NCBI GenBank assembly: GCA_024235875.1
Contig: JACKLP010000003.1
Coordinates: 186,001 to 250,000 of the forward strand
Source: Burkholderiaceae bacterium
Lineage (GTDB): Bacteria; Pseudomonadota; Gammaproteobacteria; Burkholderiales; Burkholderiaceae_E
Direction of reading: 5' to 3'
DNA length: 64,000 nucleotides
A program made the position numbers and the translations under genes. Positions 10,753 through 18,614 of this stretch are shown piece after piece; the first letter of the stretch is position 1, and every line of letters starts with the position of its first letter. The notes under the pieces are model-generated. The model saw nothing but the letters and a program-made list of their open reading frames with translations, was not told where the DNA came from and made no database searches.

Positions 10753-12018
10753 ATGCCGAGGAAGATCTCCAACGCGCTCACCGATCGAGCGCTTCGGAAC
10801 CTCAAGCCAGCGACGAAAGCGCGCACCTACGGGGACGGCGCCGGCCTGTTCATCGAGGTCCTGCCTTCGGGCTCGAAGGCCTGGCGCGTGGAGTTCAGGG
10901 TGGGCGGCAAACGCGAGCGCCTGACGCTGGGGCAATACCCGGCGCTGAGTCTGACGGGCGCACGTGCCGAAGCGGCCCGCATCCGAAAGGAAGTGGCCGA
11001 TGGCAGGAACCCGGCGCAGGAGGCGCGGCGGCGGCGCGTGGAGCAGCTCGAGGCGAGCCGCGTTGAGACAGTTGAGCGCGATCGGACCGTCGGCGCCCTG
11101 GTGGATCTGTACGTCCGTGAGGTGGTTCGCCTGCGCCACCGTCACCCGGGCAAGGCCGAGCGAACACTCGAGCGATTCATCCGGGAGCCGCTCGGAGAGT
11201 TGCGAGTCGCGGACATCAGCAAGGCGGACGTCGAAGGGGCCGTCTTTCCGATCCGGGACCGGGGCCGCCCTGCAATGGCCTCGGCCGTGCTTCGTCAACT
11301 GCGACAGCTCCTAGACCACGGCGCCGCGTTGGGGTGGCGGGGAGACAATCCAGCGCGCGAAATCCGCCCGGAAGGGGTTCATGTTGCGAGGTCGCGATCG
11401 CGGACGCTCAAACAGTCCGAGCTGTCGCTGATGCTGCGCACCGTCTATGCGAGCAACGCGTCCCGCGCGGTCAAGCTGGCGGTGCACCTCCTGGTGCTGA
11501 CGGGCTGCCGCAAGTCCGAGATCGTCGGCGGGCGGTGGAACGAAATCGACGCAGCGGCACGAACGTGGGTGATTCCTGCGCACCGCTACAAGACAGGGGT
11601 CGAGCACACCGTGTACCTGAGCGACCAGGCGCTCGCGCTGCTCGAGGAGCTGCGCCAGCTCTCGGCTGGATCGGAGTTCGTGTGCCCCTCTCATAAGAAG
11701 CCGGGCGTGTCCATGAGCCCGAGCACGATCAACCAGGCGCTCCGGGTCATGGGATGGTCGGGTGACGCGTTCACCGTGCACGATGTGCGGCGGACCTTCG
11801 TCACCCTTGCGAACGAGCTCGGGCTTGCCGATCCGCACGTGATCGAGGCGAGCGTTGGACACCGGATCGGCGGGTCAATGGTCCGCACGTACAACCGGGC
11901 TAGCTATGCGGCCGAGCGCCGAGTTCTCGCGGATCGTTGGGGCGCATTCGTCGAGGATCTGATCGGTGATCGCAAAGTGATCGTCGGGGGATTCGGCGCG
12001 CCACGGCGCTCGGCCTAG
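10753..12018 (+). CDS. int: P4-type tyrosine recombinase (integrase)
   Basis: This 421-aa site-specific recombinase probably integrates and excises the element at the mnmE 3' end. The N-terminal DUF4102 arm-binding domain (about 5-90, LTDRALRNLKPATKARTYGD, GLFIEVLPSGSKAWRV) is followed by a SAM-like core-binding domain and the catalytic domain. Catalytic residues visible are Arg in TGCRKSE (about 253), H..R in HDVRR (about 342), GH in VGHRIGG (about 370) and Tyr in RTYNRASY (about 379). The ATG at 10753 is chosen because family similarity starts there; a longer frame from 10687 runs through the inverted repeats. It reads away from attL and its stop overlaps the convergent hicB-like gene. Confidence 0.95.
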   Translation: MPRKISNALTDRALRNLKPATKARTYGDGAGLFIEVLPSGSKAWRVEFRVGGKRERLTLGQYPALSLTGARAEAARIRKEVADGRNPAQEARRRRVEQLEASRVETVERDRTVGALVDLYVREVVRLRHRHPGKAERTLERFIREPLGELRVADISKADVEGAVFPIRDRGRPAMASAVLRQLRQLLDHGAALGWRGDNPAREIRPEGVHVARSRSRTLKQSELSLMLRTVYASNASRAVKLAVHLLVLTGCRKSEIVGGRWNEIDAAARTWVIPAHRYKTGVEHTVYLSDQALALLEELRQLSAGSEFVCPSHKKPGVSMSPSTINQALRVMGWSGDAFTVHDVRRTFVTLANELGLADPHVIEASVGHRIGGSMVRTYNRASYAAERRVLADRWGAFVEDLIGDRKVIVGGFGAPRRSA

Positions 12019-12308
12019 GTGCTCACGCAAATGGTCGCCCACCGGTAGGCCGTGAGCTCGGGATCATTTGCGATCGGCCCGAGGTCCGTGGGGGCTGGCG
12101 CGGGATGTCCGAGCGCAGCGAGTCGGCCGAGCTCGTGCGCGACTTCGGACCCGAGGTTGACGAGCGCCTCGGCGACGGTCCGGCCTTCAGCGTGAACACC
12201 TGGCATGTCGATGGCCATCGCGCCCCAGCTCGGTACATGGCCTGGCGGAACGATCGCGACCGGGTAGCCGGGGGGCCTGACAGTCAGCAGATGGGATGGC
12301 GTGGCCAT
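12015..12308 (-). CDS. HicB-like protein without HicA partner
   Basis: This 97-aa product resembles the partial RNase H-like fold of HicB antitoxins: YPVAIVPPGHVPSWGAMAIDMPGVHAEGRTVAEALVNLGSEVAHEL follows the HicB pattern of a short strand, W.A..PD.PG and an amphipathic helix. No HicA toxin (about 60-80 aa dsRNA-binding fold) is encoded next to it on either strand. It may be an orphan antitoxin or a regulator. The gene converges on int and overlaps its stop by 4 bp. The start at 12308 is the first ATG before the similarity. The longer frame to 12677 runs through the iteron region and is rejected. Confidence 0.6.
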   Translation of the reverse strand: MATPSHLLTVRPPGYPVAIVPPGHVPSWGAMAIDMPGVHAEGRTVAEALVNLGSEVAHELGRLAALGHPAPAPTDLGPIANDPELTAYRWATICVST

Positions 12309-12438
12309 GGGGCGATCGTGGTCGCTGCAAGGGTGGTGATCAAGTCGGCCGATCGGTCTAGGTCCATCGGCGCGGTGCCCGCCGAGCACGGTAGCGCTGT
12401 TACGACGGCAATTGCCATGGCTGGTGGAGAAAACCCAG

Positions 12439-12552
12439 CGGGAACAGCGGGAACAACGCGCCGATCGGCTGGGAAGCCGCATGGGCGCTTGCTCTGCGTG
12501 TTCCCGGTAAACACACAGATACCGGGAACACAACGGGAACAGACCGGGAACA
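12439..12552. repeat. Left iteron cluster (six CGGGAACA)
   Basis: CGGGAACA occurs on the plus strand at 12439, 12448, 12523, 12534 and 12545, and inverted (TGTTCCCG) at 12499. Spacings are 9 bp for the first pair and 11 bp for the last three. The inverted copy and the next form a palindrome with perfect 11-bp arms (TGTTCCCGGTA / TACCGGGAACA) and a 10-nt loop. A matching cluster lies at 31393-31505. Confidence 0.85.
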
Positions 12553-12793
12553 CTGCCAGCGGCAGCCCCCTCGGCTACGGGTTTGCACGTAGGTAGAAGG
12601 ATGGCGGGTCCTTCCGGGGCATGGGCGGTCGAGGGACATTCGAGCCTCGACTGCGATCTAGTGTCCGACATGGTCAAGGGTCGTCGAGTGGGTCGTCAGT
12701 GGGTCGGAAGGGGGTAGTCGGGGGCTCGCGGGTCCTTCTGAGGGGAGCATGGGAAGCGGGTCATTCGCACCGCATCGCACGTGTTGTCCAGCG

Positions 12794-12824
12794 CTTGACG
12801 TGCAGCTTGACGCCTGACTTGACG
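12794..12824 (+). repeat. Three CTTGACG repeats at 12-bp period
   Basis: CTTGACG starts at 12794, 12806 and 12818, exactly 12 bp apart. A regular short direct repeat in the non-coding stretch near the iterons suggests a second class of protein-binding site. The first copy overlaps the 14-mer shared with the right arm. Confidence 0.55.
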
Positions 12825-13138
12825 GGGTACGCCCGGGTCGATCATCGGCTGTGCTCCCCGGGGTATGTGCGAGTCGCAGGTCGCGAGTGCCGTCGATCAT
12901 CGCGGGGCGCCGATCTGCCGCGCGATGGAATCCCCCGCGCGCAGCGGGATCGCGGTCGGTGGGGCGGTGATCCACGGCGTCCGAATCGAGGCGGCTCGGC
13001 GGGTGGTGGTGGCTCGCCGAGTGAGCCCCACCAGGTGCAAGATGCGCCGTCCGCCCCTAGCTATGCGCGTGGCGAAAAGCTGGGCCCCTTCCCGGCCTGG
13101 GGCGGATCTTCAGGAAGGGCGCACAAAGGGGTGTGCGG

Positions 13139-13810
13139 ATGGCGACGACAGCGAGGCGCATCGGTCGCGATGACTGGCGCCTAATCGATCCAATCGACGA
13201 ATTCGACCTAGGCGATGCGGCTTGCTACTTGGCGGGCTTCCATCCCTTCGACTACCGCCGTGACGATTCGGCCGAGGCCGCGGAAGTCAGTAAGTGGCGC
13301 CAACTGCTGGGCGCCCGGTGGGAAGAAATGGGCGGTCGCGACAACGGCCATCGCGCGTACAACGACATTTCGAGAAGCTACTACCACGTCAAGGCGACGC
13401 GATACTTCATCGGCCGATCGCGATTGCGGGCGTGGTTCGACGCGAATCCGCAGGTTGGACGCCCGGCGCTCCTGTTCGAGGACGCGCGCGAAGCGGATGA
13501 ACAACCAGAGCAACCGACCGAACGGGCCGATGAGGAGTTGGACTGGGCTCTCGATCCGCGGCGGGAGAAGACGTACCTGACGCTTATCGCGTCTTTGGCG
13601 CTCAGGGCGCTGGGCGATGACAACGCGTTTGACGAGCAGAAAGGCGCAGCTTCCAAGATTGCGCAGATCGTGGACGACGCCAAACTCCAACTGAGCGCTA
13701 AGGTCATTTTGTCGTATCTGCGGGCCGCCAGAAAGCATCGCGACTCTCAGCTTCGGGAGGTCGAACGCCTGGCAGAACGAATCGACGAAGATCGGCGTTC
13801 GCAGTCGTAA
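13139..13810 (+). CDS. Hypothetical element protein
   Basis: This 223-aa soluble protein begins MATTARRIGRDDWRLIDPIDEF. It is acidic in the middle (EDAREADEQPEQPTERADEELDW) and has a C-terminal helical part, KTYLTLIASLALRALG to VILSYLRAARKH. That tail resembles the small domain at the C-terminus of many uncharacterised phage and plasmid proteins, but I do not recognise a named family. AAGGGG lies upstream of the ATG; a GTG 6 bp earlier is an alternative start. It stands alone between the iteron region and the alpA operon. Confidence 0.75.
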   Translation: MATTARRIGRDDWRLIDPIDEFDLGDAACYLAGFHPFDYRRDDSAEAAEVSKWRQLLGARWEEMGGRDNGHRAYNDISRSYYHVKATRYFIGRSRLRAWFDANPQVGRPALLFEDAREADEQPEQPTERADEELDWALDPRREKTYLTLIASLALRALGDDNAFDEQKGAASKIAQIVDDAKLQLSAKVILSYLRAARKHRDSQLREVERLAERIDEDRRSQS

Positions 13811-13962
13811 CGCGACAGATTCGAGTGATTCGCACGGGAAAGATCTGCGATTTTGGGAAGGTGCCGAGAAGCTTCCCAAAGTTCCCCGGGGATAGCGTTC
13901 CGATCTAGGTGCGCCATTGGCACCATGCCTCCATGCATTCACGAATCGTCATGGAGGTTCAG

Positions 13963-14181
13963 GTGGCACCGGAGCAAGTCTCATCCGTCGATCTGTTAAG
14001 GAAGAGCGCCGTCCAGCGAAAGACGGGCCTTTCCGACAGTGAGATTTCTCGCCGGGTACGCGCCGGCAAGTTTCCGGCGCCGGTGCGCGTCGGTGTGCGG
14101 GCCGTCGCCTGGCGCAGCGACCAGGTCGACGCGTGGATTGCCGGGCTGCCAAAGGCGGTCGGCGCGGAGAGCTCGCAATGA
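13963..14181 (+). CDS. alpA: AlpA-family regulator/excisionase
   Basis: This 72-aa MerR-like winged-helix protein contains SSVDLLRKSAVQRKTGLSDSEISRRVRAGKFPAPVRVGVRAVAWRSDQVDAWI, the AlpA pattern (R...V...TGLS.S.IYR....G.FP.PV.LG.R.V.W...EV..W). AlpA proteins act as excisionases or activators of int in P4-like elements. The GTG at 13963 is chosen because GGAGG ends 5 bp before it; an ATG at 13951 lacks an SD. It heads an operon in which each stop overlaps the next start. Confidence 0.88.
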   Translation: MAPEQVSSVDLLRKSAVQRKTGLSDSEISRRVRAGKFPAPVRVGVRAVAWRSDQVDAWIAGLPKAVGAESSQ

Positions 14182-14675
14182 GCGCGGGCGCATGTTGGCG
14201 GTTCGGGCCGCGTGACGCGGACGGCCTGTTGCAGCCGAGCGCATTCCCGTGGGGCGTCGACGCCTTCGCCGAGGGCCTTCCCACTGCACCGATTGGGGCG
14301 AATCAACCTCGATTCGAAGAGGCGTTGGGCCGGTTGCTGGCCCGGGCGTGGATCGTGATCGCTCTCGACTACGTGCCCGAGTGTGGACAGGCGCCCGCGG
14401 AAGTGGCGACCGATCTGGTCGCCGATGCGCAATTCGTGACTCCCCCTGAAGCGCTCACGGCCGACGAGCGATGGCGGTGGGAGCGCGTGACCCATGGGGC
14501 CATGATCGAACTCGCGGAGTTCGTACTCGCAGGGCTTGGCGGTGGATGCGCCCAAGCGGTGGCGACCACCTATGGGCCTGACAGTTGGAACGCCGAGGCC
14601 GACGCGTTGTTCTCCCGGGGCGAGCGCCCACGACCGTTGTGGGCCCAAGAATCCGCTCGCGAGGTTCCCGCATGA
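14178..14675 (+). CDS. Hypothetical protein of the tape-measure operon
   Basis: This 165-aa protein (MSAGACWRFGPRDADGLL...) overlaps the alpA stop by ATGA and is itself followed by ATGA, so it is translationally coupled in the alpA-tape-measure operon. No domain is recognised. The middle is helical (FEEALGRLLARAWIVIALDYV, HGAMIELAEFVLAGLGGG) with no signal peptide and no clear membrane segment. Position before a tape-measure gene would fit a tail assembly or chaperone role, but similarity does not show it. Confidence 0.7.
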   Translation: MSAGACWRFGPRDADGLLQPSAFPWGVDAFAEGLPTAPIGANQPRFEEALGRLLARAWIVIALDYVPECGQAPAEVATDLVADAQFVTPPEALTADERWRWERVTHGAMIELAEFVLAGLGGGCAQAVATTYGPDSWNAEADALFSRGERPRPLWAQESAREVPA

Positions 14676-14932
14676 ACGCAGCCGCAGCCACCGCGGCGGG
14701 CCGGCCGCGACCGCAGCAAATGGCCGAGATCCTGGTGATCGAACCCGGGCGGCGGTTGTCGCGCCTCGATCTGCGGGAGATCAATCGCGTTGCCGCGATG
14801 GCGGCGCAAATCGAGTCCGATCGGGTTTTCCGGCGGGTCCGGGAGGCGTTGCGGCGCAAGGCGGAGTCCACCGGTCTGAGTGTGGCTGACTTGACGGCCG
14901 TGACACACATTTGCCCCGAGGAGAAACCATGA
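14672..14932 (+). CDS. Small hypothetical protein of the tape-measure operon
   Basis: This 86-aa basic, helical protein begins MNAAAATAAGRPRPQQMAEILVIEPG and contains a charged helix from LSRLDLREINRVAAMAAQIESDRV to REALRRKAESTGL. It starts on the ATGA of the previous gene and ends on the ATGA of the tape-measure gene. In tailed phages, small proteins just before the tape measure are often tail assembly chaperones, but I see no frameshift site or sequence similarity to support that here. Confidence 0.68.
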   Translation: MNAAAATAAGRPRPQQMAEILVIEPGRRLSRLDLREINRVAAMAAQIESDRVFRRVREALRRKAESTGLSVADLTAVTHICPEEKP

Positions 14933-17472
14933 GTTCGAGTCCTGATATTCGAGTATCGATCGGCGTCGATCCGTCGCTGATGTCGCAGGGCATGGCAGCC
15001 GCACAGGCTTCGCTGCGGTCGGCGGCGCAGGGGATGCGCCCGTCCCTTGATGGGGTACGCGGCAGCATGAACAGGCTGACTGAGTCCACTCGCGGCCTAC
15101 GAACCGAATCGGGCGGACTCGATTCGGTTTGGGCGTCAATGCGCGGGAAGATGGGTGGCCTGGTCGCGGCCTATGCGTCACTTCGCACGGTGCTTGCCGG
15201 CATCCGTACCGCGGACGCAATGGCACTGCTTTCCACGCGCATCGAAACGGTAACCGGTGGCACTCAGCAAGCCGTGGCGGCATCTCGCGAGCTCTACTCG
15301 GTCGCGCAGCGCCTCGGTGCGCCGTATCAGGACGTGGCCGGATCGTTCGCCAGAATGTACCCGGCCGTCAGGCAGCTTAACGGTGGGGTACAGGAGGCGG
15401 TCCGGCTGTCCGAGATTCTCGCGATTACGGCGCGACTCTCGGGAGCGAGCGCGGCCGAGGCGGCCGCATCTCAGATCCAGTTCTCTCAAGCGATGGCCTC
15501 CGGACGCCTGCAGGGCGATGAGTTGCGCTCGATCCTCGAGAACAATCCGGCGCTCGCCCGGGCACTCGCCGAGGCGCTCGGTGTGACCATCGGCCAACTT
15601 CGCAAGATGGGCGAAGAGGGGCAGCTCAACTCGGCCCGGGTCGCGAACGCACTGCTCTCCCAATACGAGCGAATCAAGACGGCCGCGGGGGGCCTTGCCG
15701 ATACTGCCGGCATGGCCTGGGAGCGGCTGACGAATTCCATGGGGCAGTTCGTATCCACGACCGACAAAGCGGTCGGCGCAACCGGTCTGATCGCCACGGC
15801 GCTCACCGCGGTCTCGAAGAAGCTCGACGAGACCAGGACCCAGTTCGAGAAGTTCCAGAAGGCCGGGAAGAACGCCTTTATGGCCATCCACTATGCGACG
15901 CTGAGCTATGACCCGGAGCGCCTGAAAGAACAGCTCGCCGAGGCCAATGCGGAGCTTGCCAAGTGGCAGGATCGCCTCGCGCGATTCGATGCCCGCAATC
16001 CCGGAAAGACTGATTCCGGCGCCCGGGAGAACATGACCAATCGCATCGCTTCGGCGAAGGCGCGAATCGCCGAGCTCGAACTGTTCCGCAAGATCAACGA
16101 GGGCGCGGGTGCGCCCGAGGGCGGTGGCAAGAAGGGCCCGCTCACCGGTGACGGCGACGAGGACGAAAAGGCCTGGCGCAAGCGCGCAGCGGAGATGGAG
16201 GTGGTCCGGCAAGTCTTCGATGCGATGGATCGCGAGGACAAGGCGCGCTTCGACGCTGGAATCGATCGGCTTCGGTCCGAGGCGGCGCAGTATCAGAAGA
16301 ACGTCGCCGAGAAGCTCCGGATCGCCGAGGAGGCATCGCGACAGATCCGGGCCTACTACGGCGAGGATTCGAAGCAATACCGGCAGGCACAGGCCGAAAT
16401 CGCGCGCCTGACGCGCGAGGGCGCCGAGCAGGTTCGCCAGATTGAAGACATCGCGAGCCAGCGGTTTCGCGACCGGATGCTCGGGAAAATCGAACAGGTG
16501 CAAGCGGCGCTGCGGGAGGAAGTCCGGGCCGGGCGCATGAGTGTCGAAGAGGGTGCGCAGGCCGAGCTCGATCTCGAGGAGCGGCGATACGCGATCAAGG
16601 CCGCGGCGCTCGAGCAGCGCAAGCAGCTCCTTGCGAGCGACCCCAACAACGATCGAGACCCGGTCGCGATCGCGAGGGTAAACGCCGAAATCGAAGGTCT
16701 GCTGACCGAGCACGAGAACCGTAAGGCCGAGATTCAGTCGCGGTCGCGGCGCGAGATCCAGCGGGACTCGTCCGGCTTCTACAGCTCGATCGAGAATGGG
16801 CTGGCGCGGCTCTACTCTGGCATCGCGTCGGGCGCTATCCGGACGCGCGACATCTGGCGCACGGCCATGGCGGGGCTCGCAGACATCGCCATCAACACAA
16901 CCGCGCGAGTTACCGCAAAGTGGATCACCGACGAGGTGCTTCGGACGGCCGTCACGAAGGCGAATGTCACTGCCCGGGTCGCTGCCGAGCAGGCTGGGGC
17001 GTCGCAATCGGTGATCGCCTCCGCATGGGCCGGCGTCAAGAACATCATGAACAGCGCCTGGGAGGCAATGGCGGGGGCCTACAAGGCGATCGTCGCCATT
17101 CCCTACGTGGGCCCGGTCCTGGCGCCCGTGGCGGCCGGCGCGGCCTTCGCAGCGGTCGCGGGGTTCGCCGGACACATCGCCTCGGCCGAGGGCGGCTGGG
17201 AAGTGCCGGCGGGACTGAATCCGATCGCCCAACTGCACGAGCGCGAGATGGTGCTGCCGAAGAAGCACGCGGACGTGATCCGAGGGCTCTCCCAGCTCGC
17301 GGGGCTAGATGGGGTGTCCCGGGCGCCCGAGCGTCCCATCGCGATCAACATCTCGGCGATGGATGGAGCCGACGTGCTGCGCGTCCTCGAGAACCACCCG
17401 GAGGAGCTGAACCGGCTGATTCGGAAGATGCGCAACAGCGACGCAGTCAGGCGCGGACCGCGGTTCTTCTGA
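14929..17472 (+). CDS. Phage tail tape-measure protein
   Basis: This 847-aa protein is of the kind that sets tail length and is packed inside the tail tube. Residues about 70-245 form the tape-measure N-terminal domain (LSTRIETVTGGTQQAVAASR, ELYSVAQRLGAPYQDVAGSF, SILENNPALARALAEALGVT). A long charged coiled-coil part (about 310-660) follows, then a hydrophobic Ala/Gly-rich stretch (IPYVGPVLAPVAAGAAFAAV) and the common C-terminal EGG...LHEREMVLPKK. The start overlaps the preceding stop (ATGA) with GAGGAG upstream. No tube, sheath, baseplate or head gene is recognisable in the window. Confidence 0.93.
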   Translation: MSSSPDIRVSIGVDPSLMSQGMAAAQASLRSAAQGMRPSLDGVRGSMNRLTESTRGLRTESGGLDSVWASMRGKMGGLVAAYASLRTVLAGIRTADAMALLSTRIETVTGGTQQAVAASRELYSVAQRLGAPYQDVAGSFARMYPAVRQLNGGVQEAVRLSEILAITARLSGASAAEAAASQIQFSQAMASGRLQGDELRSILENNPALARALAEALGVTIGQLRKMGEEGQLNSARVANALLSQYERIKTAAGGLADTAGMAWERLTNSMGQFVSTTDKAVGATGLIATALTAVSKKLDETRTQFEKFQKAGKNAFMAIHYATLSYDPERLKEQLAEANAELAKWQDRLARFDARNPGKTDSGARENMTNRIASAKARIAELELFRKINEGAGAPEGGGKKGPLTGDGDEDEKAWRKRAAEMEVVRQVFDAMDREDKARFDAGIDRLRSEAAQYQKNVAEKLRIAEEASRQIRAYYGEDSKQYRQAQAEIARLTREGAEQVRQIEDIASQRFRDRMLGKIEQVQAALREEVRAGRMSVEEGAQAELDLEERRYAIKAAALEQRKQLLASDPNNDRDPVAIARVNAEIEGLLTEHENRKAEIQSRSRREIQRDSSGFYSSIENGLARLYSGIASGAIRTRDIWRTAMAGLADIAINTTARVTAKWITDEVLRTAVTKANVTARVAAEQAGASQSVIASAWAGVKNIMNSAWEAMAGAYKAIVAIPYVGPVLAPVAAGAAFAAVAGFAGHIASAEGGWEVPAGLNPIAQLHEREMVLPKKHADVIRGLSQLAGLDGVSRAPERPIAINISAMDGADVLRVLENHPEELNRLIRKMRNSDAVRRGPRFF

Positions 17473-17789
17473 TGGGGCACGTCTACAACTTTCCGGGAGC
17501 GGCCGACCGCACCTGGCGGCAGGTCGACGAGTCGCTGCGGCGCACGTTGGCGAAGCGCGGGATCACGGGGCCGGCCGTTGCGCAAGCGAGTGCGGCGATG
17601 CGCGAGCTTTTCGAGCGGTACTCGCGTCCGATCGGCCTCGAGATGACCCTCGATCCCGAATCAGTCGCATCCGCATTCGCGCGCTTCGAATTGCACGTGC
17701 AGGAAGTCTTCTACGGGCTGCTGATGGAGGTCGCGGCGCGGGAGATCCTGCTGAGCTGGGGCCATGGGCCGGGAGACACGAACCAATGA
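17472..17789 (+). CDS. Hypothetical protein after the tape measure
   Basis: This 105-aa protein starts on the TGATG that also ends the tape-measure gene. It begins MGHVYNFPGAADRTWRQVDE and is mostly helical, without signal peptide or membrane segment (ITGPAVAQASAAMRELFERY, FARFELHVQEVFYGLLMEVA). No family is recognised. Coupling to the tape-measure gene suggests a joint function. Confidence 0.7.
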   Translation: MGHVYNFPGAADRTWRQVDESLRRTLAKRGITGPAVAQASAAMRELFERYSRPIGLEMTLDPESVASAFARFELHVQEVFYGLLMEVAAREILLSWGHGPGDTNQ

Positions 17790-17828
17790 GCCTCCGCCCC
17801 ATGCTTGACGGCGTGCCCGCGCGCGCCC

Positions 17829-17987
17829 ATGATCGGGATTCCTTTAAACCAGCAGCCCGAATGGGCCGGTATTCGCGTTCGCGAGTCTGGCCCTTTGTGC
17901 TTCGCCCACGCATTGCGCGTTGCGCTGGCGGCATTCGTCCGCCTGTCGAGACGCCTCCCGAGCGCGTTGGGTTGGGGGTATCCGTAA
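17829..17987 (+). CDS. Possible small ORF in the leader region
   Basis: A 52-codon frame (MIGIPLNQQPEWAGIRVRES, then ALRVALAAFVRLSRRLPSALGWGYP) ends at the structured segment. Short frames of this general kind recur upstream of replication genes in P4-like elements. An overlapping frame from 17786 (ATGA-coupled, 101 codons) competes, and neither has a clear ribosome binding site. It may simply mark a conserved RNA leader. Confidence 0.3.
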   Translation: MIGIPLNQQPEWAGIRVRESGPLCFAHALRVALAAFVRLSRRLPSALGWGYP

Positions 17988-18053
17988 GGACCCCGCGGTC
18001 CCTGCTGGACCGAAGGACAGCCCGGCGCGCCCTGTCTGGCGCGCCATCCTTAA
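17985..18053 (+). ncRNA. Structured leader RNA candidate
   Basis: The segment can close by AAGGA (17987-17991) with TCCTT (18047-18051). Inside are GGTCC/GGACC and GACAG/CTGTC stems, and two copies of the palindrome GGCGCGCC. It lies just before a strong ribosome binding site (AGGAGG, 18067-18072) and the 48-aa gene leading to the primase-helicase. A regulatory leader or a small stable RNA comparable to the P4 CI RNA is possible; this is inferred from structure and position only. Confidence 0.4.
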
Positions 18054-18078
18054 ACCTTGAACCAGCAGGAGGGCCGTC

Positions 18079-18225
18079 ATGGCCGCATTGAACCTAGGCG
18101 CGACGCGCGCGCCGATCCCCTTTGTCTCGACCCTGCACGCCGGTGCTTCACCGGGCGTGGTCATCCATGTGCTGAGGGGTGAGCCCTTGGCGCGTCGCAT
18201 CGCCGTTGCGAACGGGGGCGCGTGA
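18079..18225 (+). CDS. 48-aa microprotein with strong ribosome binding site
   Basis: An ATG preceded by AGGAGG at 6-bp spacing opens a 48-codon frame, MAALNLGATRAPIPFVSTLH to LARRIAVANGGA. Its TGA overlaps the ATG of the next gene. No domain is recognised. The strong initiation signal and the coupled chain of genes to the primase-helicase support translation. Confidence 0.65.
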   Translation: MAALNLGATRAPIPFVSTLHAGASPGVVIHVLRGEPLARRIAVANGGA

Positions 18226-18614
18226 TGGAAGCGAAACACGCAAGCGCCACGTGCGCGCCGCGGCCGTTCCTCTCGCTGCGATCGATCGACGAGCTGCCGG
18301 AGCCAGTCCGCGATGCCTTGGGGCAGGTCTGCCCCATTCGGCTCTACCAGAGCGCGACGCCGGCGCTGATGGCCGGCGCAGCATTCGTGCGCGTCGAGCG
18401 GGTGCGAACACTGCTGGATCGACTCTGGTTGATGCGCTCGGACTCCGGCATGGGACCCGCGGAGTTTGTCGAGCTGTTGCTTCCGCAAGTCGACGAACTG
18501 CACCAGTTGATCCGGTCGCTCGCTTGGCATCCGGATTTCGTTGCGGACGCTGAGCGCGTGCTCGAGGAGTTGCGCCTCTCGGCCCATCCTACTCAAGCGA
18601 CCGGGGGTGCGTGA
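18225..18614 (+). CDS. Hypothetical protein upstream of primase-helicase
   Basis: This 129-aa protein begins MEAKHASATCAPRPFLSLRS and is coupled by overlapping stop/start to both neighbours. It has helices VRVERVRTLLDRLWLMRSDS and LLLPQVDELHQLIRSLAW and no recognisable catalytic motif. The position between the leader and the replication gene suggests a replication accessory or control protein; this is inference only. Confidence 0.7.
   Translation: MEAKHASATCAPRPFLSLRSIDELPEPVRDALGQVCPIRLYQSATPALMAGAAFVRVERVRTLLDRLWLMRSDSGMGPAEFVELLLPQVDELHQLIRSLAWHPDFVADAERVLEELRLSAHPTQATGGA

Larger units (their letters stand above)
12309..13138. other. Non-coding left replication-like region
   Basis: This 830-bp stretch contains the left iteron cluster (12439-12552), three CTTGACG repeats (12794-12824) and a 14-mer (12784-12797, TTGTCCAGCGCTTG) that recurs at 31168-31181. 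The open frames here (for example 12621-13184 and 12865-13173) are Arg/Gly-rich, lack ribosome binding sites and resemble no family I know. Confidence 0.6.

Noticed and set aside
12621..13184. 187-codon frame in the left non-coding region
   Set aside because: Arg/Gly-rich, no ribosome binding site, overlaps repeats and the start of the next supported gene.
17786..18091. 101-codon frame starting on ATGA after the tape-measure operon
   Set aside because: Coupling is suggestive, but the product is Pro/Arg-rich and spans the structured leader; treated as uncertain and not listed as a gene.
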